Assembly (NCBI GenBank): GCA_021234155.1 | Contig: JAJEKV010000060.1 | Location: 8,578,323-8,642,322 of the forward strand | Direction: 5' to 3' | Source: Isoetes taiwanensis | Taxonomy: Eukaryota > Streptophyta > Lycopodiopsida > Isoetales > Isoetaceae | Length of the DNA: 64,000 nt | Shown: positions 43,687-54,769 of the stretch, piece after piece | Layout: the number at the start of each line of letters is the position of its first letter | Position numbering within the stretch: position 1 is the stretch's first letter | Translations under genes and position numbers: made by a program | The notes under the pieces: model-generated | Told to the model about the DNA's origin: nothing | Database searches by the model: none | Seen by the model: only the letters and a program-made list of their open reading frames with translations

Positions 43687-43819
43687 GCTTAAGGATGAGT
43701 TCTTTTTTTATCAATCTGATCCCACTGCTTAGATCTGCTTTCTGACTTCTAAATTCAGCAGCTCACTTTTTGATGCATTCCTTTATTTAATCCCGCATAG
43801 CTTTAAGTTTATTTTGCCA

Positions 43820-44280
43820 TCTTATCATCTTTGGGGCGTTCAATTGCTTAGAAAGTGTGCTAAAAAAAGAAACTCTGACGCGCGATGTAGAATCCACTTT
43901 TGGAGAAGTAGGATACATTGAATTTGAATGGGGTGCTTGCACCTTTGGTAGCTTGTTAGCATGGTCCCATGAACAAGTATTGGAGATTCGACTGGATAAA
44001 CCCCACATCAGCTTCCACATAACATTGGTCCAGAAAGGGAGCATTGGGATTTGCAACATAAAAATCTGTCTAAGAGGCAGCAGACTTGCAACGTAAAATC
44101 TGTTTAAGAGGCAAAGGACTTCGCTTGGACCCCTTTTGCATGTTTGACCATAAGTACGGATGATTTGTAGGAGGCACCAAAGACAATCGGCTCCCGTAAT
44201 CTCTCTTCTTGCCTGTAAAGCCATTCGGTGATCTTGAACTTTGATTTTTTTAGAGGGATGAGGTGCAAGCTATTGAGATG
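43820..44280 (-). pseudogene. LINE endonuclease remnant, copy B
   Basis: Duplicate of 38250-38690. Several small differences, mostly at CG sites (around 43830-43880 and 44110-44230), change the frames. Confidence 0.55.
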
Positions 44281-44442
44281 GGACGTTGAAGCTTGATCAG
44301 GTATATGTTGACTGAGTTTCTTCCACATTTTTTTACTTCTTGTTCATACTAAGGTTCGGCTTCTAGCATTCAGTCTAGCAATGATGTAAAAAAATGTGTA
44401 CAAAGACTATAGGATGCTCTGCCGGCCGAAATAGGGCAAATT

Positions 44443-44977
44443 TCAATGAGGAAAACCTGTAGCACTTATCCTCAGCACAAAATGATACAAAGGACGTAGA
44501 GGATTTTCTGTTTTTTTTTTCATAGAGCACGTTGCTTGCATTAATCTAGCTGAAAAAGAAGGGGGTTTGTTGTTGCCAGTTGTTAATCTCGGATTTGGAT
44601 TGTAATCTGCCCCTTTTGTGAGTTTTTTGTTTGCAACATCATCAACACAGTTCTCCTCTGCTAATAGCATATGATGCTTTCTTGGCTTAGGCTTTCTGGT
44701 TTGCACTATATGTGTGGGAGAGTAGTAAGCTTTCGTTGGCAAATAAGGTCCTCTGGGTTCTATTTGTGTAAGTGCACCATTTGCTTTCCAGATTAATATT
44801 TTTATTCCAGGTTCTCACTCTGGCCAAGTAGAGTAATTGCTTCAGCGGATCTTCAGCACGTAGATTTTCTGGAATGCCGATTTGCAGAGCTTCTTGTAGT
44901 TGCACAACTTTTTCTAGCATATGTTCCTCTTTGGTCAATGGGGTTTTGCTGCAATGGCCTTTTGCCTTTGCTTGCAT
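44443..44977 (-). other. Unidentified frames, copy B (possibly LINE debris)
   Basis: Duplicate of 38869-39449. Here the frame at 44977-44687 reads KEEHMLEKVVQLQEALQIGI, then LKQLLYLARV, a helix-rich composition not visible in copy A because of small indels. Confidence 0.3.
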
Positions 44978-46133
44978 GCTCTGTTGTATCTGGAGCTAGC
45001 CTGATGTCCAGCCACCTATCAGATCATGAGCATTTAAACCTGTAAACATGTAAAACGGTTTTGTGGGTTCAAACCCCATAGTTCTCCCGATTGGGCAATT
45101 CAATTCTGCACCCTAGCTTGGCTTTTCTGAAGATTTAAGTATTGGGTTTGCTTTCTTTTCTTACTGGCAGAGTATGATAATTGAGATTCTACTTTTTAGG
45201 CATCGCATGAAAATACCAGTGATACCAAGACGGTTTTTATTGATATTGATTTGATATTGTTTAGGCATACGTACACAGTTTCAAAATCGTATTGGTTAAT
45301 GTAATGATTAACTATTTGAGATCATAGAAAAAAAACTTGTATTAAAAAATTTAAATATTAATAGATTTTAACCATATCAGTTTGTCACGTTATATGTTAT
45401 CCATTAATTGCTACAAAATAACTCAATAATTTACCGATTCATACTTAGGAACGATCAAATACCATTCTATTAAACTTGAAATACTAAGCATTGGTTCGTA
45501 ATAGACATTTTAAGTTATTAGAAAAACTAAGTAAAATAATTATGTTTTAGCACCAGGAGAAAAATAGGTTAAAAAAAGTCATATTAGCATATTTAAACCA
45601 AGATCGTTTACCACTTTAAACCAAGATCGTTTACCACGTTGTGTATTGGTGATTAATTCTAGAATGGGACTCGCATGAAACCAACAAACCGCCCGATAGA
45701 TAGGCTTCTCATTCATCTCAGCAGATTTTCTACAATGGTGGATAGTGGGTAGCCGCACACATGCGAACTACCCACGAAAAATAAAGGGAAAATCCAATTA
45801 TATCATTTGGATCCCAAAAATACAATGCTAACAGATGTTCGGCTGGTGTACCTGCCGAAAGCTTATCACCGGGATTAAAAAACCCCGCCCTTTCGGGTTT
45901 TTAGAAAAACCCTAGTGATAAACCTTCGGCAAGGGGCTTAGACAAACGCAAGGCAGAGAAATCGCTCCCAAAACCCACGAATGGAGAAGTCGAAACAGAT
46001 GCCGCTCGCCAACCTGTACCTGCACATCACCAACACCAAAACAACAAAACAAAACAAACCTCCCAGAGTGGAGGGGCTGATTATGCGCGTGCCACGCGAC
46101 AAATATAATAAACAAAGAAGGGGGGGAGGGTGG

Positions 46134-46673
46134 GTTCAAAGAGAAATAGGTACTGCTGAGAGAGAAGAGGAAGCGCCGATGAGCGTTGATGCAGAAACGC
46201 GCCTAAAATAGCGAACTCCCAACCAGAACGGGCATGCACCGCCCGCATGCATGCATGACATGCATGCTCGTCCCATTCTAGAATGGCGATCCGATGTCTC
46301 GGATTGATGGGATTCTAGAATGGGACTCGCATGAAACCAACAAACCGCCCGAATACCAAAGGACTTCCTTACAAACTAGGAGCGAGGACGAAGGTCACAG
46401 GACGAAGGCTAAAGGCCTGGAAAAGGACAGCCTAAAAGAAACGCCAAATTGGCCAAACCAAGCAGGAAGAAGCCCCTCCCCTGCCTGGAAACAATTCAAA
46501 GAGAAATAGGTACTGCTGAGAGAGAAGAGGAAGCGCCGATGAGACGTTGATGCAGAAACGCGCCTAAAATAGCAAACTCCCAACCAGAACGGGCATGCGC
46601 CGCCCGCATGCATGCATGACATGCATGCTCGTCCCATTCTAGAATGGCGATCCGATGTCTCGGATCGATGGGA
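46134..46673. repeat. Direct repeats with CATGCATG and TTCTAGAA palindromes, copy B
   Basis: Copy B counterpart of 40588-41128. The two 180-bp units are about 360 bases apart. Confidence 0.75.
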
Positions 46674-47639
46674 TCATTGTAAATTATCATGATAATTCTG
46701 TGCTCAAAATTACCATGTCAATATACTAAAGAGGATAAATGTGCCCAAATACCAGTCTACTAAACTTGACATGCAGAACAATAATACATATCATATAGTT
46801 TAAGTTGTTACAAAAACCAATTAAAATTGCCATGTTTCAATACCATGTCACAAAATAATGTCGGTTTATCATTCTAGAAAAATATGTTGATGAACCATAT
46901 TAGATAACCAGACATGGTTTGTAAACTTTTGAACCCACTAACATGTACTAATTAATGGATTTGGTTTCCACCACCAAACCATAACAAAAAAATCATATTG
47001 ATTCAATTTTGGGGGCCTTGTGTTTGTTCTCTGTCACTTGCCTGCTCTAAGTCAGCAACAGCGGGAATTACTAGCAGGGTTGCGTTCTTACCACCAGGGG
47101 ACGCAGGAAGCACTGGCAAACCTCATCCTGTTTATTTTTGGGATGACTGCAGAAAGCTTAGATGCTTTAGTGCAGAAAACAATAATTTTGGATGCACCAG
47201 TTCTCGAGCCAGTCATACCAGCATTTCCTGCTGCTTAGGAAATGCATGTAAATTTAGTTTTCGGGTACAGAGCTTTCAATGGAAAGCCAAATTTTGTAAA
47301 GTCAAATTTTGTAAGATCCTTTTTTTAATATATTATACTTTCCAACAGAGCTGTGCTTGAATCTGACAAAAATTTGTCTTTGTACTTCTTAGGATCAGTT
47401 AGTTATCTATCATTCTCAAATATTTTTAGACTGTACACACATCCAGTAAAGGAATACTCAATTCTGTCATGTTCTAATATTCCAAACATTAAATATTGCA
47501 TTTCAGACTAGAGTCAACTACACACAATTCACATCTTTGCATCTGATTACACCACAAACACTGTACAACACAATAACCACCACATGCACCACCACACTAA
47601 GTACCATAACTAAGAAATTACATGAATAACAGAAATAAA

Positions 47640-48665
47640 CTAACCTGTGATTCATCCAGATAGTGGGCAGCATGTTCTTCTCTTACATTTCTCTCCAATC
47701 TTTTAGTTCTAACATCCTTTGTGTTAGGAGACACTCTGGTGTTCTCAATCCAAAAATTTTGAATCTTTTCTATATGTTCATCTGAAATTGCATCGAATCT
47801 TTTAGCCCTCTTGTAAGAAACCCATTTCCCACCATTGTAATCGATCTCTTCCCTCTTTTTCTTTGCCTTTTGCAGGTTTCTTGGGTGAACACCTAATACC
47901 TTTCCAAGATCTCACACGCTGATTTTGTCACTTGTTTGAGAATCGCACGACGTGGGTCTGAACATTGCAAAGCGCTGACTATTCTTGGTCAATTAGGCAG
48001 TCATTGCTGGTAGAGAGTTTGACAGTCTGCATGGAGTCCCAGAGGCTCCTTATAACAATGCCGGCTTCCAAATCTTTTAATTCTTCACCTATGAATTTTT
48101 CCAATGTTTTATCCCTCAAAAACTCAAGTAAAATTTTTTTCTTCATGCTATCCTCAATTGTTTTGGTCTGTTTATGGAAAGACGCTACCAAATTAAGGAC
48201 AATACGGCGTTTACTGCTTGCACTTCTTGATGAACCGGATCCTTCTGCCAATTCTGCAAGCTCCAATTTTTCTTCTCTTCTTCTTTTCCTCTGGCGTCTT
48301 TTCTTCAACATTTCTTCTTCCGTGGCTCTTCTTCGTTTTCTCCTGTCTGAAATGCCAGTTTGTGGACACATTACCTCATTGACATCCATATCCACAATGG
48401 ATTGGAGCTTGCAACAGGGAGGGAGCCAAAGAACAGGACGTAGGCAAAGAACAGGAAGGGCCCATAGAATAGGAATTTGAATTTTAGTTTTTGAAACTAG
48501 AATTTCCCCCACAAATTGGGACTCCATTCTTAAATAACGGCAGTTGAGCGGTGCCATAATTATACTTTCATACCACAAAAGTGGCGGATGCAATGCCACA
48601 TTTTGGGAGGACAAGGGGGACAGTCGAATTGGAACACCACAGCGTGCTTTTACCCAACTAGGCAC
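47640..48665 (-). pseudogene. Transposase-like gene, 5' exon region
   Basis: The minus-strand frame 48665-47979 encodes an N-terminus with a strongly basic region (RRKRRRATEEEMLKKRRQRK) and a helix-rich part (LLEFLRDKTLEKFIGEELKD). After a shift or stop near 47960 it continues as YNGGKWVSYKRAKRFD, IQNFWIENTRVSP, RLERNVREEHAAHYLDESQ, ending at a GTTAGT donor (47643). The gene at 54770-57620 has the same layout and the same intron position. I recognise the general pattern of a large animal/plant family of uncharacterised, transposon-like proteins but cannot name it. This copy is broken and lacks the downstream exons. Confidence 0.55.
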
Positions 48666-48679
48666 AATAGTGAATCTCT

Positions 48680-49179
48680 CACTTTAGGGACCTTCTTGTG
48701 ATAGGGTTAAGGAGAATTAGGTCTAACTATTTTGAAGGCAAGTAGGTTCGCCACATTTGTTGCATATTTGATCACATGTGAACAAAAGTATAGTAATCAA
48801 CCCTTTTAATTTGGGATTTTCCGGTGTGGCCAAAAACTTTTTGAAATTTTTTCTTAGACTGATTTCCTAAGATTTTAAGGACTTTAGTTGCCAGGAAAAA
48901 AATCCGATTATCTAAAAATCACAGAACATTAATTTTTCTATTATTACTTGGTGATTTGGTATTTTGGGATTTCGTGGTTTTGGGTTATCCATCCCCAGTT
49001 TTCGTGACTTTCTCGTTCTTGGCCTATTCTCTGCATGATTGCCACGGATATGCAGTTATAGATCAAGCATTCTGGCCGGATATGGCACGGAGATGCACTG
49101 TAGAGACGGCCAACTTTGGGTATGATTTCGAGCAGGGGTTTTTGGGGGGTTTGGCACTCATGTTATTTCGTTTTTGCAG
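48680..49179. other. Non-coding stretch
   Basis: AT-rich. A frame from 48956 is open but has no recognisable motif. It ends in TTTTTGCAG (acceptor-like, 49179). Confidence 0.4.
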
Positions 49180-49974
49180 TCTCAGCCTTCTCTCGATGGC
49201 AATCACAGGAACTCCTTGTGTGGTGTATGGAATTTTTGGAGCTTCAATACTTGGCTATGATGATGGTTGTATATCCTACAGAGCTAAAGGTGCGAGAATT
49301 CTTTGTCAACCTAATTTCTTTTCTGTTCAACTTACACATGGATCTCCTTTGCTACATAGACTGAAGCGGTCTACAACAGTCTAATAATTCATTTACGACC
49401 TATCCTTCTGAATCCATATATCTCACATTTAGGCACGATTGTACACAAGCCTCTTACGTCTGATCTTCTTAAATGTTTCTTGCGCAGAAATAACCAGCTT
49501 TCACATAGGCCATGCTATTTGATTTGTTTATTAATGTCTGGTTTTTCAATAACCTGGTTTATGCAGCTTAAGCTCAATTATAAATTATTGTTTGCATGTC
49601 ACATCTCTATGCTGAAGTTGCATCTATTTTTTGAATGTTGATCTTGGGATTATAAAAATTTATGATATGATCTGAATCCTTGTGTTTTTTGTTTATCAAG
49701 CTTTTGTTATTCATGATAGACCTTTAGTATACACTTTGAACTGCAATAAACAATGCACAACGATCAAGATGTCATGAGTGCATAAAGCACCTGCTATCTG
49801 AATATGATGTAAGTCAGAAAGCCCATGACTTCTATTCGTTATGCCCTGTGTTTAGGGTACTATTTTCTGCTCTCACATTTCCAAGTATATTTGTTCAGTT
49901 TAGCAAGCTTCAGATCAAGCACCTTTTGGAACTGCCTCGATATTCGGAAGCACTTGCCTCACTTGCTGCCTTTG
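49180..49974 (+). pseudogene. Two exon-like segments of an unidentified gene
   Basis: Segment 1 (49180-49289) has an acceptor TTTTTGCAG and a donor (AAG|GTGCG). It encodes SRWQSQELLVWCMEFLELQY and VVYPTELK. Segment 2 (49899-49974) lies between TTGTTCAG and a perfect GTAAGT. It encodes FSKLQIKHLLELPRYSEALA, then SLAAF, and looks amphipathic-helical. Splice signals and composition favour real exons. The protein family is not recognised and flanking exons are not found. Confidence 0.35.
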
Positions 49975-50739
49975 GTAAGTTTATCATTTTTACACATCTT
50001 TGTCTGTTTATTCCTAATGCAATATATTATGAGGGTCGCATGGTGATATGGGTGTACATATGTTAATATAAAGTAGGTGTGCAAGGATCGAGGTTGATAC
50101 AGCAAAGGAGACTCATTTCTGTCTATATTATTGACTGAGTTAGGTCCAATTACATGGCATCTTAACAATAACTGAGTTCCAGGTAGACTTTTGAACAAAG
50201 CACTTTCAGATTTAGAAAAGTCTTTTTAAATATCTTGCCACAATATGAATCAACTTTTTTTATTGTTTTCTTCATCTTCCACTTGCTTGCATGCTTTGAA
50301 TCTTTGTCAAGTCTTGATCTATAAAACTCTTGCTGCTCTATAGTTCTTTTATCAAACTCTTGCTGGTCTGGGAATCGGATATATCTTTGCTGCTTTTGGA
50401 GGTGATGTGCAGCTATGGTTAATTCCTGTACTCTCACAATGGCTATTGCAAGTTCTGATAAGTACATCCTTAGGTCTAGGGTATCAAGGTTTATCAGACT
50501 TTTAGGAACTAAGAGACATATCCCAGTGATTTCACCCACGTACACATTTATGCATATATGTTATTTTAATCACACTTTTCATTTCCTAGGTATGGAGGCA
50601 AACTTCAAGTTCTTTCATATTCTGTTATGGTCACATAATTTTACATGGGACTGTGTAAGGTGTTCATTTGGGACAGTATATTGCTCACGGACATGGCTTC
50701 TCATTTTGCAGGGGGATATTTACCTAAGGTGTGGGTTTT

Positions 50740-50895
50740 TTAACTGTATTTCTAGAAGGTTCTAGGGTCGGCTTACTGGAAAGCATTGTTCAGGAGGTTA
50801 GTTTGGTTTTTTAATGGCTTTATTATGAAACTGTTCAATTTTGAAAGATGTATTTCTGGAAGGTTCTAGGGTCATGTTACTAGAAAGCACGTTTC
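50740..50895. repeat. Short direct repeat with heat-shock-like core
   Basis: GTATTTCTAGAAGGTTCTAG (about 50746) and GTATTTCTGGAAGGTTCTAG (about 50849) head two copies of a segment of about 40 bases. The first contains TTC-nn-GAA-nn-TTC (50750-50762). Confidence 0.5.
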
Positions 50896-51409
50896 TAATG
50901 AAAGACCCCAAATCCAAAACAAAGATTCCTTAATGTAAAAGCCTGCAGGAAGCATGGCACAAATACAAAGATGAAATCTTGGCAAGCATATTACTCAATG
51001 TGCTTACAAGGCCTCTCTTTTGCCATGCAAATAGTTTTAGACTGTTGTGCATGTGAAATGGTGTGTTAATAGGATTTTAGTGTGACAGGGTGATTTTTTA
51101 TTGGTGGTGTACAAAAAAGCGAAATATCAGCACGTCGTAAGCACCTTATATGAGCGCTGCTTTTTTTCGCGAGACGGGCCGTACGGGTGTAATGAAGTCT
51201 GTCGACGGGCGTAATGAAGTCTGGCGACGGTCATGATGAAGGGGGCTTACGAGCTCCGGAATGCGCGCCAAATGATTTGGGGTCCGATTCCTCCCAAGCT
51301 TCCCAATTTTTTCGAAACTTCAAGCTCTTTGGCTCTGCCGGAACAGTGCGCCCTTTGAAGCTCTTTTTCGCTCTTCAAGCTCTTTTTCGTTCCGTCTAAT
51401 TCAAGTGAT

Positions 51410-53480
51410 GGAGCCAGCTTCGAAACAGGTAACAATGTTGAGTTTTTTCGCTCTGATTTAATACAGAGATTGAATTTAAAGCTTTTCCATTTTATTTGCG
51501 ATTCTTGGGTTGCTAGAAACAGGCGTGAATTAAGCTACTTGCCGTGGTCCGCCGGTGGGAAAGAAGCCCAAGCGGTTGAAGCGGGAAGATGTTTCGGAAA
51601 ATGAATGGTTCTGAGTTTGGAAGTGTCCACTTGAATGTGGGAAAATGAAGATCAAGGATGTCGGCCGGGTTTGAGGGCTGAATTGATGATTTGATTAACA
51701 AGGTATACCGAGAAGAAGCCGTTAATCACGAAGTTCGAACTCAATTTGCAAGAGCTTTTAGCATGGCAACACCAACAAGGCTCTTGCAAACCCAAAGGAG
51801 TATTTAGTGAACTGGGCTTCTTTTTGTTGCACTTCGCACAAGGATTCCGTGAAGAAAAGGTCAAGGAAAAACCACATCAATACTTTTGAGAAGAACATTC
51901 GGATTGTGATGGGCGGGTAAGAAAGCTCGAGGAAATGAAGGGTGAGGCCGTGAAACGTGGCTAATCAAAGTTGAAGAAGAGGTGCCGAGGATGGAAGGCG
52001 ACTGGCCGCATTCGAAGTTGTGTGCAACAGTTAGCGGTTCTGCTTGCGGAGAAAATACAAATACAGATGTGACTTGCAATGAGATTTTGATGATGATGCT
52101 GAATATCAGAAGACAACTGCTATCTTGAAGACAGAGGAGGACTTGTTAAAGGGTCTTCTCCAGCAGACTCTGTTGAGCATGGATAAGGGCAAGTACAACT
52201 CTTTGGTTGATGAGGTTTCAATACTGAAACGAGACATAGCAGCATTTGATGTAAGTATTGAAAAGTGGCATTCAAAAGCAACTCAAATTTCTGTGCTACA
52301 GAATAATAAGAAGTTTCAGGCCATCAACATCAACATGGGTATTTATAACTTTCCTCTATCTTCTACTTCTGAAGCTTGTGTCTTGTGTGGCCTTGATTTT
52401 AGTGATGAATACACCATGCATGTTCAGCTGAAGTGCAGCCATAAGTGGCACTTAGCTTGCTTTTAAATGTCTTTGGATAGCATGCGGTGTTTAGGTGCGA
52501 GGTTGTGATGAATCGATGCCTTATGCACTTTTGGTTGAGCTTGGGCTTATGAGTGATCGGACAAGTGCTCATGAGGATGATGCTAGCCATGATGAGGAAG
52601 AGTCAGGGAAGAAACAAGCCCGATGAACCCAAGAGTGGTAAGATCCATAAAAGAAAATTTGTAATTGATGAAGAAGGTAGCAGCTCTGGACATGACAGTG
52701 TGCCTCAAAGGACAATGAAGAAACGCATGACGAGGAGTGCAAGAAAGAAAGTACTTGAGAGTAAGTTTGTGCTTATTGACTTTGTGCTTATTGAGTGCTT
52801 TGGATTCTATTTGACTATGACAGATCTGAGATGAAGCTAAGCGAGCCCAAAGTCTCCCAAACATGTAGTAAATAAAGGTGAGTGTTTTCATATTGTGATG
52901 CTATTATTGTCTCATATTATGTTGATCTTGTTTGTTCTTCTTCAGCTGTGAAAGATATCAACATGCAATTCTTAATGGATGGACTATGTGCTGATGAAGG
53001 TGAAGAAGCTTTTGGCAGTCCACTCAGTAGCAAATCCAAAGGTATTGTATGTTTGACCTTCATTACTTAGATAGTTAAGCTGTTGACTTTAAATCTTTCT
53101 CTTTAAAATTGTTTTGATGCTTGTGTGGACCTTAAGGAGCCAACTTTTATGCCAAGAAACCTGATGAAGGATTTGCACGAAACGATGAAGGATTTGCACA
53201 GTCTTGATGTTCATGTTGCTTGATGTTCATGATCTTTGGTCTTTGAAATGTTGAACATTGGTAAGTCCTGAGAACATGTGGTTCTTGGTTGTTTGATTAT
53301 GTTTTTTCGATGTGTTTCCTTTTTATATCGGTTAAAAACAACGACATTGTCCAAAAGGAAGATGTTATTTCTTCTCCGGACAATGAGGAGGAAAATGGAC
53401 CGACTCTTGCGGAGGCATATATCTTGCAAAGGTTTAAAAAAGAAAAAAAATTAAGTTGTATCTTACATTTGTAGGAACTT
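51410..53480 (+). pseudogene. Multi-exon gene remnant with a Cys/His finger
   Basis: Possible exons are MEPASKQ (51410-51430, then GTAACA), PPVGKKPKRLKREDVSENEW (about 51550-51610) and a coiled segment KTEEDLLKGLLQQTLLSMDK, then YNSLVDEVSILKRDIAAFD (52125-52260). A zinc-finger-like CVLCGLDFSDE..KCSHKWHLACF follows (C-x2-C...C-x-H-x2-H-x2-C, 52375-52462), then acidic/basic segments (MPYALLVELGLMSDRTSAHE, TRSARKKVLES with GTAAGT, 52515-52763). Short exons at about 52945-53040 and 53340-53430 end the series. The finger could be a RING-like or C2H2-like fold. Function unknown. The absence of one continuous frame suggests decay or errors. Confidence 0.4.
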
Positions 53481-53779
53481 CTAATCTTCTAATATGCTAT
53501 CATACCTATGAAGTGATTTAAGTTATTGAAGATGGGATGCAATTTTGTCTGCTAAGCATCCTCCAATTTTGTACTTGGTTCAATTTTGTATACAGGTTAC
53601 TGAATCAATATATTTATATATCCACCTTGTTGATGTTATGTGAGATCATTGATGTTATTGCTGAAAATTAAATTTAAGATCATTGGATCGATTCGATACC
53701 ATTGAATTTCCACCATTGAAGTGGATAATCATAGACTTAGATGACCATTAGATTTAGATAAGCATAGAATTAACCAAAC

Positions 53780-54270
53780 CCATTTGCATTAACTAATGGT
53801 TTTATTAACCAATGATATTAACCAATGGTATTAACCAATGATATTAACCAATGGTATTAACTAATGGTTTGATTAACCAATGATATTAACCAATGATATT
53901 AACTCATTTGCATTAACCATTTGCATTAACTAATGGTTTTATTAACCAATGGTATTAACCAATGGTATTAACCAATGATATTAACCAATGGTATTAACTA
54001 ATGGTTTGATTAACCAATGATATTAACCAATGATATTAACTCATTTGCATTAACCATTTGCATTAACTAATGGTTTTGTTTTGATTAACCAATGATATTA
54101 ACCAATAGTTTTATTTTGATTAACCAATGATATTAACCAATGATATTAACTCATTTGCATTAACCATTTGCATTAACCAATGGTTTTATTAACCAATGGT
54201 TTGCACCCATTTACATTAACCAATGGTTTGAACCCATTTGCATTAAACAATGGTTTTATTTTGTTCTTGG
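53780..54270. repeat. Higher-order minisatellite (ATTAACCAATG unit)
   Basis: Twelve- to thirteen-base units (ATTAACCAATGAT/GGT) are arranged in a larger repeat of about 136 bp, marked by GCATTAACTAATGGTTTT at about 53787, 53923 and 54060. Confidence 0.9.
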
Positions 54271-54383
54271 CATTTACAAGTTTAAATTGTCAATGAAATT
54301 GTTGGAATGAAATTGTCAATTGTATGGTTTTATTGTTAATTGAGTTGGTCACTTGTCTAATCTTTTGGTTATTTTAGACTTGG

Positions 54384-54720
54384 ATGACTTGGCTGCCATA
54401 TTGCACGATGACTTGGTACATTGACTTGGCTTCTGATTTGCCTGCTACCTTGTCTTTTGACTTGTCTGCTGACTTGGCTGTTGACTTGGCTGCCACCTTG
54501 CCTGCTGACTTGGCTACTGATTTGCCTGCCACTTTGTCTGCTGACTTGTCTGTTGACTTGTCGGTGACTTGGTCTGATTGACTTGGCTGCCACCTTGCTG
54601 TGACTTGGCTCTTGATTTGCTGCCACTTTGTCTCTTGACTTGTCTGTTGACTTACCTGTGACTTGGCTGTTGACTTGATACGCCACCTTGCTGTGACTTG
54701 GCTCTTGAGTTGTCTGTTGA
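54384..54720. repeat. 12/24-bp minisatellite (GACTTGnCTG unit)
   Basis: Repeats of TGACTTGGCTGC/TGACTTGTCTGT. Both strands stay open over much of it (Asp-Leu-Ala-rich on plus, Ser-Gln-Val-rich on minus) purely because of the 12-base period. Confidence 0.85.
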
Positions 54721-54769
54721 CTTACATTTGTTTTGTCTGTTTGGATTCTTCTTTTGCTAGCAACATCAC

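Larger units (their letters stand above)
42409..47953. repeat. Tandem duplication, copy B (5545 bp)
   Basis: Direct copy of 35384-42408 without the Helitron. It ends CGCACGACGT at 47953, after which the transposase-like gene continues into unique DNA. The empty Helitron site is at 42879/42880. Confidence 0.93.
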
